From CAYPTB01 sp964413535 (lineage in GTDB: Bacteria > Planctomycetota > UBA1135 > GCA-002686595), in assembly GCA_964413535.1 (NCBI GenBank), contig CAYPTB010000028.1, forward strand, positions 1 through 64,000: 64,000 bases of DNA, given 5' to 3'. Of this stretch, positions 22,441 to 32,064 are shown piece by piece. Position numbers and translations under genes: made by a program. Numbering within the stretch: the stretch's first letter is position 1; every line of letters starts with the position of its first letter. The notes beneath the pieces are model-generated. The model made no database searches and was not told the DNA's origin. It saw nothing but the letters and a program-made list of their open reading frames with translations.

Positions 22441-23532
22441 GCAAGAAGCGCTCATCCAGGCTTACCCGGAAACGGGCCGTTGCGCCGGTCCTCGAGTTGG
22501 TACTGCTCGCCGAGGTTCGCCAACTGATCGTCGATGCACGCCGCCAGACGGCGCAGGTCGTCAATGCAGCGCTCACCCTGGCCGCCTGGCGCATCGGCGA
22601 CCGTATTCGGCGCGAGATCCTCGAGGCAGAGCGCGCCAGATACGGTCAGCGGATTGTCTCCGCACTGGGGAGACAATTGGAGGCTGAGTTCGGCCGTGGC
22701 TACTCCGAGAAATCTCTTCGGCACATGATCCGCTTCGCCGAGGCGTTCCCGGATGCGCAGGTTGTCTCCGCGCTGCTGGGAGAATTGTCGTGGACTCACT
22801 TCAAGTCCATCATTCTACGCCGAATTGTGTCGCATCGAGCGCTGGAGCACACGGACTCTGCAGGAGCGGATTCAGTCCATGCTCTACGAGCGCACCGCGC
22901 TGGCCAAGAAGCCGGCGAAGCTGATCGAACACGAACTCAAGCAACTCCGCGAGGAAGGCAAGCTCACCCCGGATCTCCTCCTTCGCGATCCCTACGTGCT
23001 CGATTTCCTCGGGCTGAAGGATACCTATGACGAGAAGGACCTGGAGCGCGCGCTGCTGCGGGAAATCGAGTCGTTTCTCCTCGAGCTCGGTCGCGGCTTT
23101 GCATTCATGGAGCGTCAGAAGCGCATCACCCTCGACGGCGACGATTACTACATCGACCTCCTCTTCTTCCATCGCCTCCTGCGGAGGTTGGTAGTCATCG
23201 AGTTGAAGCTGGGAGAGTTCAAGCCGGCCGATGCCGGACAGGTCGAGCTCTACCTTCGCTGGCTCGATCGCCATGAGCGGAAGGAAGGAGAAGAAAAGCC
23301 GATCGGCCTCATCCTCTGCGCCGGCAAGAAGCGCGAGACGGTCGAGGTGCTCGCGCTCGAGCCCAGGGGAATCCATGTCGCCGAGTACCTGACCGAGCTT
23401 CCGCCCCGCAAGCTGCTCGAACAGCGGCTGCATGATGCCCTCGTTCGGACCCGGCTGCGTTTGGAGCAGAAGGTCGCCGACACGGAGGCAGTAGCGCCGG
23501 CGCCGGGACGGAAGAAGCGTGGAGCGCGATGA
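22437..23532 (+). pseudogene. DUF1016/PDDEXK nuclease-family gene, frameshifted
   Basis: GTG 22437 opens the N-terminal DUF1016 domain (VVNAALTLAAWRIGDRIRRE, then GYSEKSLRHMIRFAEAFPD). It stops making sense at about HFKSI near 22815. The next frame carries FYAELCRIERWSTRTLQERI and the C-terminal PDDEXK-like nuclease, including DDYYIDLLFFHRLLRRLVVIELK (Asp, Glu, Lys triad) up to TGA 23532. The middle stretch of about 8 residues that links the two in relatives is missing, so this is a small deletion with frameshift. The family (YhcG-like) is associated with DNA processing and defence islands. Confidence 0.7.
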
Positions 23533-23541
23533 TCTCCGGGT

Positions 23542-23772
23542 TCAAACCCACGCAGGGATGATCATCAACCTGCGTTCACGGTCGGCGGCGAAGGAGAGGC
23601 AGGCGCGGATGTCCTCCCGAACGAGGTCGGGGAGGTCGTTCAGGATCTCGTCCTCGGTCATTCCGGCGGCGAGGTACTCGAGGACGTCGTAGACCGTGAT
23701 CCGGAGGCCTCGGATGCAGGGCTTGCCGCCGCGCTTGCCCGGTTCGATGGTGATGATTCCCGCGTAGTCCAC
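23542..23772 (-). CDS. DUF433-family small protein
   Basis: 76 residues from GTG 23772. It contains the typical DUF433 pattern: IITIEPGKRGGKPCIRGLRITVYDVLEYLAAGMTEDEIL. These are winged-helix-like DNA-binding proteins usually paired with a PIN-like DUF5615 gene and treated as antitoxins. No such partner follows on this strand; the next gene is convergent. It is therefore an orphan, probably left from a toxin-antitoxin pair. A longer start at 23826 is in frame but reads unlike the family. Confidence 0.75.
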   Translation of the reverse strand: MDYAGIITIEPGKRGGKPCIRGLRITVYDVLEYLAAGMTEDEILNDLPDLVREDIRACLSFAADRERRLMIIPAWV

Positions 23773-24002
23773 TGCTCGAGAGGCTAGGTGCCGGCGCCAA
23801 GCCGTCCAAGCTCGAGGTCGTGACATACCAGTCGGCGCAGTCGAGCGACCTGGCGGAGGCCGTCGCGTTCCTCTTCGGATGACCAGCGATGAGCGACTGC
23901 TTCACGGTGACCGCCAGAGGGATGAGCAAGCGAGGGCGTCTGGGTCACTGCCTTCTCTGAGAACTTCTCGGGTGAACACGTGGGGGGCGGCCCTAGAATT
24001 CC

Positions 24003-26213
24003 TTGGTGGCGATCGACTGGATGGATCTCGAGGACGCGGGTGGGAGCGCGGCCGACGATGTGGTGGGGGAGTCCGCGGCGGCGGAGCTGCTCGAGGGGTT
24101 GAACCCGCCGCAGCGCGAGGCGGTGCAGCACGTCGAGGGGCCGCTCTTGATCCTGGCGGGCGCGGGGTCGGGCAAGACACGCGTGATCACGCGGCGCGTG
24201 GCGTGGTTGTTGTCGGCGGCCGGGGTGCGGCCGCACGAGATCATCGCGATCACGTTCACGAACAAGGCGGCGCGCGAGATGCGCGAGCGGGTGGAGGCGC
24301 TCGTGCCGGAGCGCGGGGTGTGGGTGTCGACCTTCCACTCGACGTGCGCGCGCATCCTGCGGCGCGAGATCGAGGTGCTGGGGGGCTTCACGCGCAACTT
24401 CACGATCTACGACACCTACGACCGGAACCAGCTCATCAAGCGGATCGTGGGGGAGCTCGGGTACGACGCGACGCGCTTCCGGCCGCAGGCGATCGGGGCC
24501 TGGATCAGCGAGCGCAAGAACGAGGCTCCGGCGGACGGCGACGTGGCCGAGGGGGCGATGGAGCACGAGGTCTTCGAGGCCGTGGAGGCGGCCTACGGGA
24601 AGACGATGCGCAAGAACAACGCGCTCGACTTCGACGACCTGTTGCTCGTGACGCAGCGGATCTTCCGCGACCATCCCGGCGTGCGGGACGCGTACGCGAG
24701 GCGCTTCCGCTTCGTGATGGTCGACGAGTACCAGGACACGAACCGCGTCCAGTACCTGCTCACGCGGGCGCTCGCGAGCTTCCACGGGAACATCGCGGTG
24801 TGCGGCGATCCGGACCAGTCGATCTACGCCTGGCGCGGCGCCGACTTGCGCAACATCCTCGACTTCGAGGAGGACTTCGGCGCGGCGAAGGTGATCAAGC
24901 TCGAGCAGAACTACCGCTCGACCGGGAACATCCTGAAGGCGGCGCAGGGCCTCATCGCGCAGAACCAGAGCCGCAAGGAGAAGGACCTGTGGACGGATCG
25001 CGGCGACGGCGAGAAGGTCGGCGTCGTCGTGTGCGCGGACGAGAACGACGAGGGCGACGAGATCGCGCGCCAGGTGAGGACGTTGCTCGAGTCGGGTCGG
25101 CGGGCGGACGAGTGCGCCGTGTTCTACCGCGCGAACTTCATGCAACGCGCGCTCGAGCGGGCGCTGCGGCTCGCGAGCATCCCGTACCAGATCGTGGGCG
25201 GGCTCGAGTTCTACGCGCGCAAGGAGATCAAGGACTTGATCTCGTACCTGCACCTCTTGGTGAACCCGGCGGACGACGTGGCTTGCGCGCGCGTGCTCAA
25301 CGTGCCGCAGCGCGGCGTGGGGGACAAGAGCGTCCTGGAGCTCGCGGCATGGGCGGCTGAGCGCGGCGTGCCGCTGCTCGCGGCCTGCGGATCGGACGAG
25401 GCGCTGGGCGTGTTGCGCGGGCGCGCGAAGAAGGGCGCGGCCGAGTTCGCGCGGACGATCGCAGAGCTCGCGCCGCTCGCGAGCGCGCCGGCGGCGGAGG
25501 CGCTGGAGCGCGTGATCGTCGCCACCGGCTACGACGCGTACCTGGAAGGGCTCGCGGACGCGGAGCAGACCATGCGCGCCGAGAACGTCGTCGAGCTCCT
25601 GGCGCACGCCGCGACGTACGACGGCGAGAGTCCCGAGGGGAGGCTCATGGGCTTCCTCCAGGACGTGGCGCTCGTGAGCGACGTGGACACGCTCGAGGAG
25701 GACGTCGCGAAGGTCACGTTGATGACCTTGCACTCGGCCAAGGGCCTCGAGTTCCCGTTCGTGTTCGTCGTGGGCCTCGAGGAAGAGCTCCTGCCGCACG
25801 CGCGTTCGGTGACGAGCATCGAGGGCGTCGAGGAGGAGCGGCGCCTCCTGTACGTCGGGATGACGCGGGCGATGGAGCAGCTCGTCCTGCTGCGCGCCGA
25901 GTGGCGCTTCCACTTCGGGCAGTCGATGCCGCGCGTCGCGTCGCGCTTCCTCGAGGAGATCCCGGCCCAGTTCGTCGAGGGCACGACGTTCGACGAGGAG
26001 GACGACGACGTCCTCGGGGCGTTCGAGGCGCCGAGCGACGTTCCGGGGCTCGCCGTCGGGGCGTGGGTGAGGCACGCGGCGTTCGGGACGGGACTCGTCG
26101 AGGGGCTCTCGGGCTCCGGCATCAACGCGCGCGCGACGGTGCGCTTCGCGCGGCACGGGACGAAGCTCCTGCTCCTGCAGTACGCGAAGCTCGAGGTGAC
26201 CGAAGCTCCATGA
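24003..26213 (+). CDS. UvrD/PcrA/Rep-type 3'-5' DNA helicase
   Basis: About 736 residues; the first in-frame start is TTG 24003, with GTG 24006 and ATG 24021 also possible. Motifs of superfamily 1A: Q motif LNPPQREAV, Walker A LILAGAGSGKTRV, motif Ia ITFTNKAAREM, Walker B MVDEYQDTN, motif III VCGDPDQSIYAWRGA, motif IV QNYRS, motif V LMTLHSAKGLEFPFVFVVGLEE and motif VI RLLYVGMTRAM. The C-terminal tail contains a Tudor-like GAWVRHAAFGTG. It should unwind DNA in repair and replication-fork rescue. The stop overlaps the next start (ATGA), so the two are co-translated. Confidence 0.92.
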   Translation: MVAIDWMDLEDAGGSAADDVVGESAAAELLEGLNPPQREAVQHVEGPLLILAGAGSGKTRVITRRVAWLLSAAGVRPHEIIAITFTNKAAREMRERVEALVPERGVWVSTFHSTCARILRREIEVLGGFTRNFTIYDTYDRNQLIKRIVGELGYDATRFRPQAIGAWISERKNEAPADGDVAEGAMEHEVFEAVEAAYGKTMRKNNALDFDDLLLVTQRIFRDHPGVRDAYARRFRFVMVDEYQDTNRVQYLLTRALASFHGNIAVCGDPDQSIYAWRGADLRNILDFEEDFGAAKVIKLEQNYRSTGNILKAAQGLIAQNQSRKEKDLWTDRGDGEKVGVVVCADENDEGDEIARQVRTLLESGRRADECAVFYRANFMQRALERALRLASIPYQIVGGLEFYARKEIKDLISYLHLLVNPADDVACARVLNVPQRGVGDKSVLELAAWAAERGVPLLAACGSDEALGVLRGRAKKGAAEFARTIAELAPLASAPAAEALERVIVATGYDAYLEGLADAEQTMRAENVVELLAHAATYDGESPEGRLMGFLQDVALVSDVDTLEEDVAKVTLMTLHSAKGLEFPFVFVVGLEEELLPHARSVTSIEGVEEERRLLYVGMTRAMEQLVLLRAEWRFHFGQSMPRVASRFLEEIPAQFVEGTTFDEEDDDVLGAFEAPSDVPGLAVGAWVRHAAFGTGLVEGLSGSGINARATVRFARHGTKLLLLQYAKLEVTEAP

Positions 26214-27130
26214 GCGACGCGTCGGAGCTCGTGGCCAGGCTCGAGGCGCTGCTCGAGGAAGCGCGCGCGTACGGGCGCCTCGACGAGCTGCGCGCGGTCT
26301 TCGAGCGGTCGCGGGAAGCGCCGCCTGCCGTCGCGAGCCCGGTCGCGCGGATCTCCGTGCCGAAGCGCGAGTACCCCGGACGCTTCGGCATCGTGGGTCG
26401 GAGCCCGGCGCTGGAGAAGGTGTTCGCACTGATCGAGAAGGTGCTGCCGAGCGACGTGCCCGTGCTCATCCAGGGCGAGACGGGCACGGGCAAGGAGCTC
26501 GTGGCGCGCGCGCTGCACCAGTACGGGCGGCGCGCGAAGAAGCCCTTCCTCGCGGAGAACTGCGCGGCGGTGCCCGCCAACCTGCTCGAGAGCGAGCTCT
26601 TCGGGCACGTGCGCGGCTCGTTCACGGGCGCCGTCGGCGACAGGCACGGACACTTCGTCACCGCCAACGGCGGGACGGTGTTCCTCGACGAGATCGGGGA
26701 CATGCCGCTCGCGATGCAGTCGAAGCTCCTGCGCGTCCTGCAGGACGGCGAGGTGCGGCCGGTCGGCTCGAACAAGTCGCTGCGCGTCGACGTACGCGTG
26801 CTCGCCGCGTCGAACAAGGACCTCGCGGCCATGATCGTCGAGCGCACCTTCCGCGAAGACCTCTACTTTCGCCTCAACGTCATCACGATCACCCTGCCGC
26901 CCCTGCGCGAGCGCGCGGGCGACGTGGAGGTGCTCGTGCCGTTCTTCCTCGACAGGTTCATGCGCGAGGACCAGAAGCGCGTCGAGATCACGCCGGAGGC
27001 CGTGCGGGTCCTGGCGCAGTGGCGCTGGCCGGGGAACGTGCGCGAGCTCGAGAACGAGGTGCGCCGCGCCGTGGCCATGTCCACGGGCGTGATCGACGTC
27101 CCCGACCTCTCGCCGCGCGTCCTGGCCTGA
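26210..27130 (+). CDS. Sigma54-interaction AAA+ regulator without HTH domain
   Basis: 306 residues from ATG 26210, overlapping the helicase stop. Residues 55-300 are the AAA+ domain of sigma54 activators: Walker A QGETGTGKELVARAL, the GAFTGA-loop equivalent GSFTGA (with Ser), Walker B GTVFLDEIGDM, and WPGNVRELENEVRRAV. A helical N-terminal 45 residues replace the usual receiver. The Fis-type DNA-binding helix-turn-helix is absent: the protein ends right after the AAA+ domain. It must therefore work through another DNA-binding partner or act from solution. The FHA protein follows 70 bp later and may be its signalling partner. Confidence 0.85.
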   Translation: MSDASELVARLEALLEEARAYGRLDELRAVFERSREAPPAVASPVARISVPKREYPGRFGIVGRSPALEKVFALIEKVLPSDVPVLIQGETGTGKELVARALHQYGRRAKKPFLAENCAAVPANLLESELFGHVRGSFTGAVGDRHGHFVTANGGTVFLDEIGDMPLAMQSKLLRVLQDGEVRPVGSNKSLRVDVRVLAASNKDLAAMIVERTFREDLYFRLNVITITLPPLRERAGDVEVLVPFFLDRFMREDQKRVEITPEAVRVLAQWRWPGNVRELENEVRRAVAMSTGVIDVPDLSPRVLA

Positions 27131-27201
27131 GGGAGCCGGTTACAGTGGGCGCTCGCGGCGCTAGTGCGTCGCGGGCGCGGACGAACGGACGGGGGGGAAC
27201 G

Positions 27202-28572
27202 ATGGGCACGCTGATCGTCGACGAGAACGGGAAGCGGCGCGGCTTCCGCGTCTCGCAGGGCCGACTCACGGTCGGGAGCGCCGAGGGCGCGGGGCTGCGG
27301 CTCGAAGCCGCGGACGTCGCCCTGCTGCACGCGGACCTCGACCTCGAGGCGGGCGAGCTGTTCGTGACGCCGCGGCCGGGCGTCCTGCCGCCGGCGCTCC
27401 AGGGCGTCGCCGTGAGCGGGCGCACACGCGTCGAGTCGGGGCAGGAGCTCCGCATCGGTCGCGCGGTCCTGACCTGGCGCGAGGACGAGGAGGCTCCTGC
27501 GCCGACGCCGCCGAAGACGAGTGCTTCTACGGCTCGAGCGCCCGAGCGCGGGGCCGCGCGCAGTCCGCGCAAGCGCAGGACGGTGGGTGCGGCCGCGCGC
27601 AGGGATCGCGCGGACGCGGGCGGCCGCACCGCGAGCCGACGCAAGGAGAAGAGCGGCGTCCCGGGCTGGTTGGTGCCGACCGGCGCCGTGCTCGTCTTCG
27701 CCGTGGCCGGGCTCGTGATCTACAGGAGCTTCGAGGGGAATCGCGAGGACGCGTCGCGCTCGAACTCGGCTTTCCACCTGCGAAGGGCCGAGGAGCTCGT
27801 GGTGGAGAAGAACACCGTCGCCGCCCGCGAGCACCTTGCGCAGGTCGACGTGGGCACGTTCACGGTGTTGGAGCTCCGCCAGCACGAGGAGCTGCTCGCC
27901 GCGATCGACGCCATCGAAGCCGAATGGCGGCGCGCGAAGGAGAACGAGAAGGGCGACACGTGGTTCGAGTTCAAGCTCGAGGAGTACGAGAAGCGCTACC
28001 TGTCGGGCGAGCCGTCGGCCGCCGTCGTGCGCGTGTTCCTCGAGCGTTGCGCCGAGTTCAGGCAGAGCTGGCCGACGCATCCCGAGCTGGCTTGGGTGGG
28101 GCGTCAGGAGAGACGCTTCGCGAACTATCCCGGGCTCGACGACCCGGAGGGTCTCGAGGACGCGTTGTGGCGCGCGCGCGTGCTCACGCACGCCCGGCCG
28201 CGCGACTACGCCGAGGCCTTCGGGCTGCTGGAACGCTACCGCGAGACCGCGAGCGCAGAGGAGCGGGCCGCCGTCGACGCCATGCTGGCCGAGCTCGAGA
28301 CGGAGCGCGCGTCCTACCACGCCGACCAGCTCCAACAGGCGCGTGCCGAGTACCAGCGCGGCAACACCGAGCGCGCCATCGAATGGCTCGTGCAATCGAT
28401 CGTCGGGTTGGGCGACGTCGGGATGGCGGACGAGGCCGCTTCGATCCTCGTCAAGTTCCCCAAGGCCGACGCCGTCCTGCGCGGCTACGCGAGCGAGCGT
28501 CGCGAGACGTTCGACGAGCTCGTGCAGAACGAGGTGATCGCCGAATTCGCGCGCCGGACGGGCGTCGAATGA
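27202..28572 (+). CDS. FHA-like domain membrane protein
   Basis: 456 residues from ATG 27202, preceded by a G-rich ribosome site. Residues 1-95 resemble a forkhead-associated domain (GRLTVGSAEGAGLRL, LHADL, ELRIGRAVLTW), which binds phosphothreonine. Residues 96-155 are a basic, low-complexity linker. A single membrane helix lies at about 156-175 (PTGAVLVFAVAGLVIYR). The remaining 280 residues are helical and TPR-like. FHA with a membrane anchor fits signalling from Ser/Thr kinases, two of which occur in this window. The pairing with the AAA+ gene upstream is inference from order. Confidence 0.75.
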   Translation: MGTLIVDENGKRRGFRVSQGRLTVGSAEGAGLRLEAADVALLHADLDLEAGELFVTPRPGVLPPALQGVAVSGRTRVESGQELRIGRAVLTWREDEEAPAPTPPKTSASTARAPERGAARSPRKRRTVGAAARRDRADAGGRTASRRKEKSGVPGWLVPTGAVLVFAVAGLVIYRSFEGNREDASRSNSAFHLRRAEELVVEKNTVAAREHLAQVDVGTFTVLELRQHEELLAAIDAIEAEWRRAKENEKGDTWFEFKLEEYEKRYLSGEPSAAVVRVFLERCAEFRQSWPTHPELAWVGRQERRFANYPGLDDPEGLEDALWRARVLTHARPRDYAEAFGLLERYRETASAEERAAVDAMLAELETERASYHADQLQQARAEYQRGNTERAIEWLVQSIVGLGDVGMADEAASILVKFPKADAVLRGYASERRETFDELVQNEVIAEFARRTGVE

Positions 28573-28591
28573 GCTGTCTACGCGCGCGGGC

Positions 28592-29686
28592 TCAGCGGCC
28601 GCGGGACGCCGTGCCGAGCGTGACGGCGTACAGCTCGGCGATCTCGTAGTCGAAGCGCGCGGGGGGAGCGTAGGCCTGGATGCGCGCGCGCCCGCGTCGG
28701 CCCATCTGGCGGGCGGCGCGCGGGTTCGCGCACAGGACGGCGAGCTCGTCCGCGAGGCGCCGCGGGCTCGAAGCCTCGACGATGACGCCGCTGCGCCTGT
28801 CCTCGACCAGGTCGTAGGCGTCGCCCGAGGCGACGAAGACCGACGGCACGCCCTGCGCCATGGCGAGACACGCGAGCCAGCCCGGACCGCCGTCGAGCTT
28901 GCAGGAGACGTGCACGTCGAGGGCCGCGAGGCACTGGCCGGCTTCGGGCGTCGTCGGCACCGCGATGGTCACGCGCTCGGTGAGCCCGCGCTCGCGCACC
29001 AAGCGCCGCAGCCGCCCTTCGTTCGGGCCCTCACCGAGGACCAGGAACATCGCCCGCGCACCGGAGACCACGAGCAAGCGCGCGGCTTCCAGGAACCACT
29101 CGGTCGCATGCGCGTCGTTCAGGAAGCCCGAGCAGCCGATCGTGACGGGCCCGTCGTGGTGGATCTCCTCGCCGGACGCGTCCAACGAGTCGCTCTCGAT
29201 CGGTCGCGGAGCGTTCTTGACGACGCGCACGAGCTCGCGCTGGACGCCGCCGTGGTTGACCACGCTCTCCACCAGCGATCCGGAGGAGGCGATCACCGCC
29301 GCGAGGTTGCGCGCGTCTCCGAGCAGCGGACCCTGGGCCGGCGAGTGCAGCTCGAGGATCCAGGGAACCCGCAGGCGCGGGGCCACGACGGCGACGAGCG
29401 GCGCGAGCGAGTCGTCGGTCGCGTGCACGACGTCGGGCGCGAGCTTGCGCAGGAGGCGCTGCGCCCGCCACGCCGCGAACGGCGCGCGCCACGGATCCGA
29501 CGGCAGCTCGGCGAAGCACACCCTCGAGCCCGACGCCTCGATCGCGTGACTGCGCGTTCCCGGGGTCGACACGATGGTGACGGAGAGTCCCTGCTCCGCC
29601 AGCGCGCGCGCCGTGGCCAGCATGCGCTCCGTGACCCCGGAGAAGCACAGCGTGGGGTGGATCAGGACCGCGTGACGTCCGGCCAT
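28592..29686 (-). CDS. Glycosyltransferase family 4-like protein
   Basis: 364 residues from ATG 29686, overlapping the acyltransferase stop by 25 nt. N-terminal Rossmann-like half: GVTERMLATARALAEQGLSV and DVVHATDDSLAP. C-terminal half: GPVTIGCSGFLND, FLVLGEGPNEGRLRRLV and the sugar-nucleotide region VPSVFVASGDAYDLVEDRRSGVIV, as in GT-B family 4 enzymes. It likely adds a sugar to a lipid or glycan core at the cytoplasmic face. It is the last gene of the three-gene minus-strand envelope operon. Confidence 0.85.
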   Translation of the reverse strand: MAGRHAVLIHPTLCFSGVTERMLATARALAEQGLSVTIVSTPGTRSHAIEASGSRVCFAELPSDPWRAPFAAWRAQRLLRKLAPDVVHATDDSLAPLVAVVAPRLRVPWILELHSPAQGPLLGDARNLAAVIASSGSLVESVVNHGGVQRELVRVVKNAPRPIESDSLDASGEEIHHDGPVTIGCSGFLNDAHATEWFLEAARLLVVSGARAMFLVLGEGPNEGRLRRLVRERGLTERVTIAVPTTPEAGQCLAALDVHVSCKLDGGPGWLACLAMAQGVPSVFVASGDAYDLVEDRRSGVIVEASSPRRLADELAVLCANPRAARQMGRRGRARIQAYAPPARFDYEIAELYAVTLGTASRGR

Positions 29687-30663
29687 CGCGCCTCGAGGGT
29701 AGCAGGGGCCGAGCGCTCGCCCGCACGCGAGCGCCGCGCGCGTTCGGAGTAGGGCACGCTCACGTGCTCGCCCGGTCGGGTGCGCCAGCGCGGCTGGTGC
29801 CAGGCCCACTGCGCCGGCGCCGCGCGGATCCAGCGTTCGTAGACCGCGTTCAGGCGCCCGGTGAGCTCGAGCGTCGCGCGCCGCGGCGCGAGCGTCGCGT
29901 CGAGCGCCAAGGGCTCCTCGACGGCGAGCCGGTAGACGCCGTCCGCGTCGAGCGTGCAGCGCACGGGCACGAGCGGGAGCGACGCGGCGCGCGCCAGGGC
30001 TGCGGGCGCCGTCATCGTCAGCGCGGGGACGCCGAAGAACGGGAGGAATTGGCCGGCGATGCGGCGCACCTCGAGATCCGCGAGCAGGCCGACGATCCCG
30101 CCGCCCGCGAGCACGCGCAGGAGCGGACGCGCGCGCGTGTCCTGGGGGACGGTTTCCAAGCCCCAGGCGCGGCGCAAGTCGGAGAGGAAGCGCCGCGTGG
30201 GATCGCGCTCGCGCTCGCGCCCGACCACCACCCCGTCGAAGCCGCGCTCGCGCAGCGCGACGGCGGCGAGCTCCCAGTTCCCGAGGTGGGCCGTGACCAC
30301 GATGACCCCGCGGCCGTGCGCGAACTCGCGCTCGAGGATCGCGATCGACGCGTCGCAGCGCACGCGCTCCGCGAGCCAGCTCCGGTTGCGCGGACCGGCG
30401 GCGAGGCGCGTCCACTCGTAGAGTTGGCGCGCTGCGTGAAGGCGCACGCCGCGCGCGATGCGCGCGAGCTCGGCCGGGGTCGCCTCCGCTCCCAGCGCGA
30501 GGTGCAGGTTCGCGCGGATCGCGCGCTCGACCTGCGCGAAGCGCGCCGCCTCGGCCGCGCCCGCGAGCAGCGCGCGCACCGCGCCCTCAGGCGCGGCGTC
30601 GGCCACGCGCACGAGGAGCTCGAGGCCGCGCGCGCGCAGCCGGCGGCGCAGCGGTTCAGCCAC
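29662..30663 (-). CDS. LpxL/HtrB-like lysophospholipid acyltransferase
   Basis: 333 residues from GTG 30663. The acyltransferase motif is VVTAHLGNWELAAVAL (H and E catalytic region), followed by PTRRFLSDLRRAWG, VGLLADLEVRR and FFGVPALTMTAPAALARA. This is the PF03279 family that adds secondary acyl chains to lipid A or its analogues. The gene overlaps the kinase gene upstream by 8 nt and the glycosyltransferase downstream by 25 nt, which indicates a tight operon. It supports the view that this organism makes lipid A or a similar lipid. Confidence 0.85.
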   Translation of the reverse strand: MAEPLRRRLRARGLELLVRVADAAPEGAVRALLAGAAEAARFAQVERAIRANLHLALGAEATPAELARIARGVRLHAARQLYEWTRLAAGPRNRSWLAERVRCDASIAILEREFAHGRGVIVVTAHLGNWELAAVALRERGFDGVVVGRERERDPTRRFLSDLRRAWGLETVPQDTRARPLLRVLAGGGIVGLLADLEVRRIAGQFLPFFGVPALTMTAPAALARAASLPLVPVRCTLDADGVYRLAVEEPLALDATLAPRRATLELTGRLNAVYERWIRAAPAQWAWHQPRWRTRPGEHVSVPYSERARRSRAGERSAPATLEARWPDVTRS

Positions 30664-31969
30664 GGGAGAGCTCGGCTTGGATCGCGCGCCGCTCCGCCGC
30701 CTCCCCGAAGGCCTCGGCGTAGCTCGCGCGCAGGAGCCGCCGCAGGTGCGGATCGCCCTCGAGCTCGCGCAACCCCGGGGCGAGCGCGAGCGCAGAGAGC
30801 CGGTCGGCCGCAGAAGCCGTGCGGTCGTCCACGCGCGCGAGGGGCGAAACGACGAGCTCGAGGCTCGGGCTCACCCGCAGGTCGTCGCTCGAAACGAGAA
30901 CGAGCCGCAGCCCGCGGTCGTGGAACGCGCCGAGGAGCCGACCGACGCGGCGGGCGAGGGAGGCGACGGATTCCCGCGGGAGCGTGCCCAGGGTCGCGTC
31001 GAGCGGTCGGGCGCGCGCGTCGAGCTCGAACACGGCGCGCGCGTGCGGCGGAAGCTCGAAGCGCAACGGCGGGGTCACGGGCAAGCCGTGCTCGTGCAGT
31101 CGCGCGGCCGTGCGCCACGCGGCCTGCGCGCGATCGCCCGCCACGACGAAGAGCTCCGTCCCGACGAGGTCGGTCGGGCCGTCGCGGCGCAGGAGGGCGC
31201 GCGGCGCCGTGCTTTCGCTCCGGCTCGAGCTCTCGATCCCGGGCGCGGCGACGCAGACGCCGCTCTCGCGCGTCCAGCGATCGAGGTTCGCGAGCACGCT
31301 CTTCAGCCGCCGCGCGCGGGCGCGCGCCTCGATCTCGCGCACGAGCTCGACCCGCTGCGCAGGATCTCCGCGCAAGTGCTGCGGAAGCCTCCGCCAGACT
31401 TCCGCGAAGATGCGGGCGCGCGCGCGCGCCGGGACGAGCTCGCGCACCGTCGCCGTCATCGCCGCGAGCTGCGCCACGACGGCTCCCGCGCGCGGAACGA
31501 CGGAGAAGCGGACGCCGCCTCCGTCGACGATCCAGGGCCTTCCGCGGGCGTCGATGACGACGTTGGCGGGATGGGGATCGGAGTGGAGGGCGCCCGCGGC
31601 GAGGAAGGCCGCGACGAGCTCGCCGAGCGCGAGCGCGAGGGCGCGCTCCATTCGCCCGGACGTCTCGGCCAGGATGCGCGCGAGCGTTCGCTCCCCGACG
31701 CAGTCCATCGCGAGGACCCACGCTCCGTCTAGCTCGCGGGCGACGTCGCCGGTGCGCGGGGCCGGGAGCCCGAGCTCGCGCAGGCGGTCGAGAACGTTCT
31801 TCTCGCGTCGCGCGCGGCGCCGGTCGGCGAAGCGCGCGGGGCCCTGCCGGTGGAAGCGCTTGACGATCCGCACGGCGCCCGCATCCCGCGCGGGCTCGCC
31901 GTCGCGCACTTCCTCGCGCAGGACGCTGCGATTCGGCCCGCGCTTGAGGAGCATCCTCCGAACGGTCAT
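30656..31969 (-). CDS. LPS-kinase-like protein with duplicated kinase fold
   Basis: 437 residues from ATG 31969. The N-terminal half (1-200) has the InaA/heptose-kinase signature: IVKRFHR as the lysine-bearing strand, HSDPHPANVVID (129-140) with the catalytic Asp and Asn, and WIVDGGG (146-152) for the metal-binding Asp. The C-terminal half (250-430) repeats the plan in degenerate form: GRLLGAFHDRGLRLVL then LELVVSPLARV, lacking the catalytic Asp-Asn. It probably phosphorylates a core sugar. It heads the operon, divergent from lptF, consistent with envelope lipid export. Confidence 0.7.
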   Translation of the reverse strand: MTVRRMLLKRGPNRSVLREEVRDGEPARDAGAVRIVKRFHRQGPARFADRRRARREKNVLDRLRELGLPAPRTGDVARELDGAWVLAMDCVGERTLARILAETSGRMERALALALGELVAAFLAAGALHSDPHPANVVIDARGRPWIVDGGGVRFSVVPRAGAVVAQLAAMTATVRELVPARARARIFAEVWRRLPQHLRGDPAQRVELVREIEARARARRLKSVLANLDRWTRESGVCVAAPGIESSSRSESTAPRALLRRDGPTDLVGTELFVVAGDRAQAAWRTAARLHEHGLPVTPPLRFELPPHARAVFELDARARPLDATLGTLPRESVASLARRVGRLLGAFHDRGLRLVLVSSDDLRVSPSLELVVSPLARVDDRTASAADRLSALALAPGLRELEGDPHLRRLLRASYAEAFGEAAERRAIQAELSRG

Positions 31970-32064
31970 GGGGGCGACATCGTACGGCACGCCCGGCGTC
32001 GGCACCTGCGCTCGCTTCTTTGCCCGTGCGGCATCCGATAGCCTGGCCCTCGAACGTCGTCCCC

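Noticed and set aside
23784..23881. Plus-strand tail with good codon use ending LAEAVAFLFG
   Set aside because: It overlaps the upstream region of the DUF433 gene on the other strand and has no start or family; too short to support.
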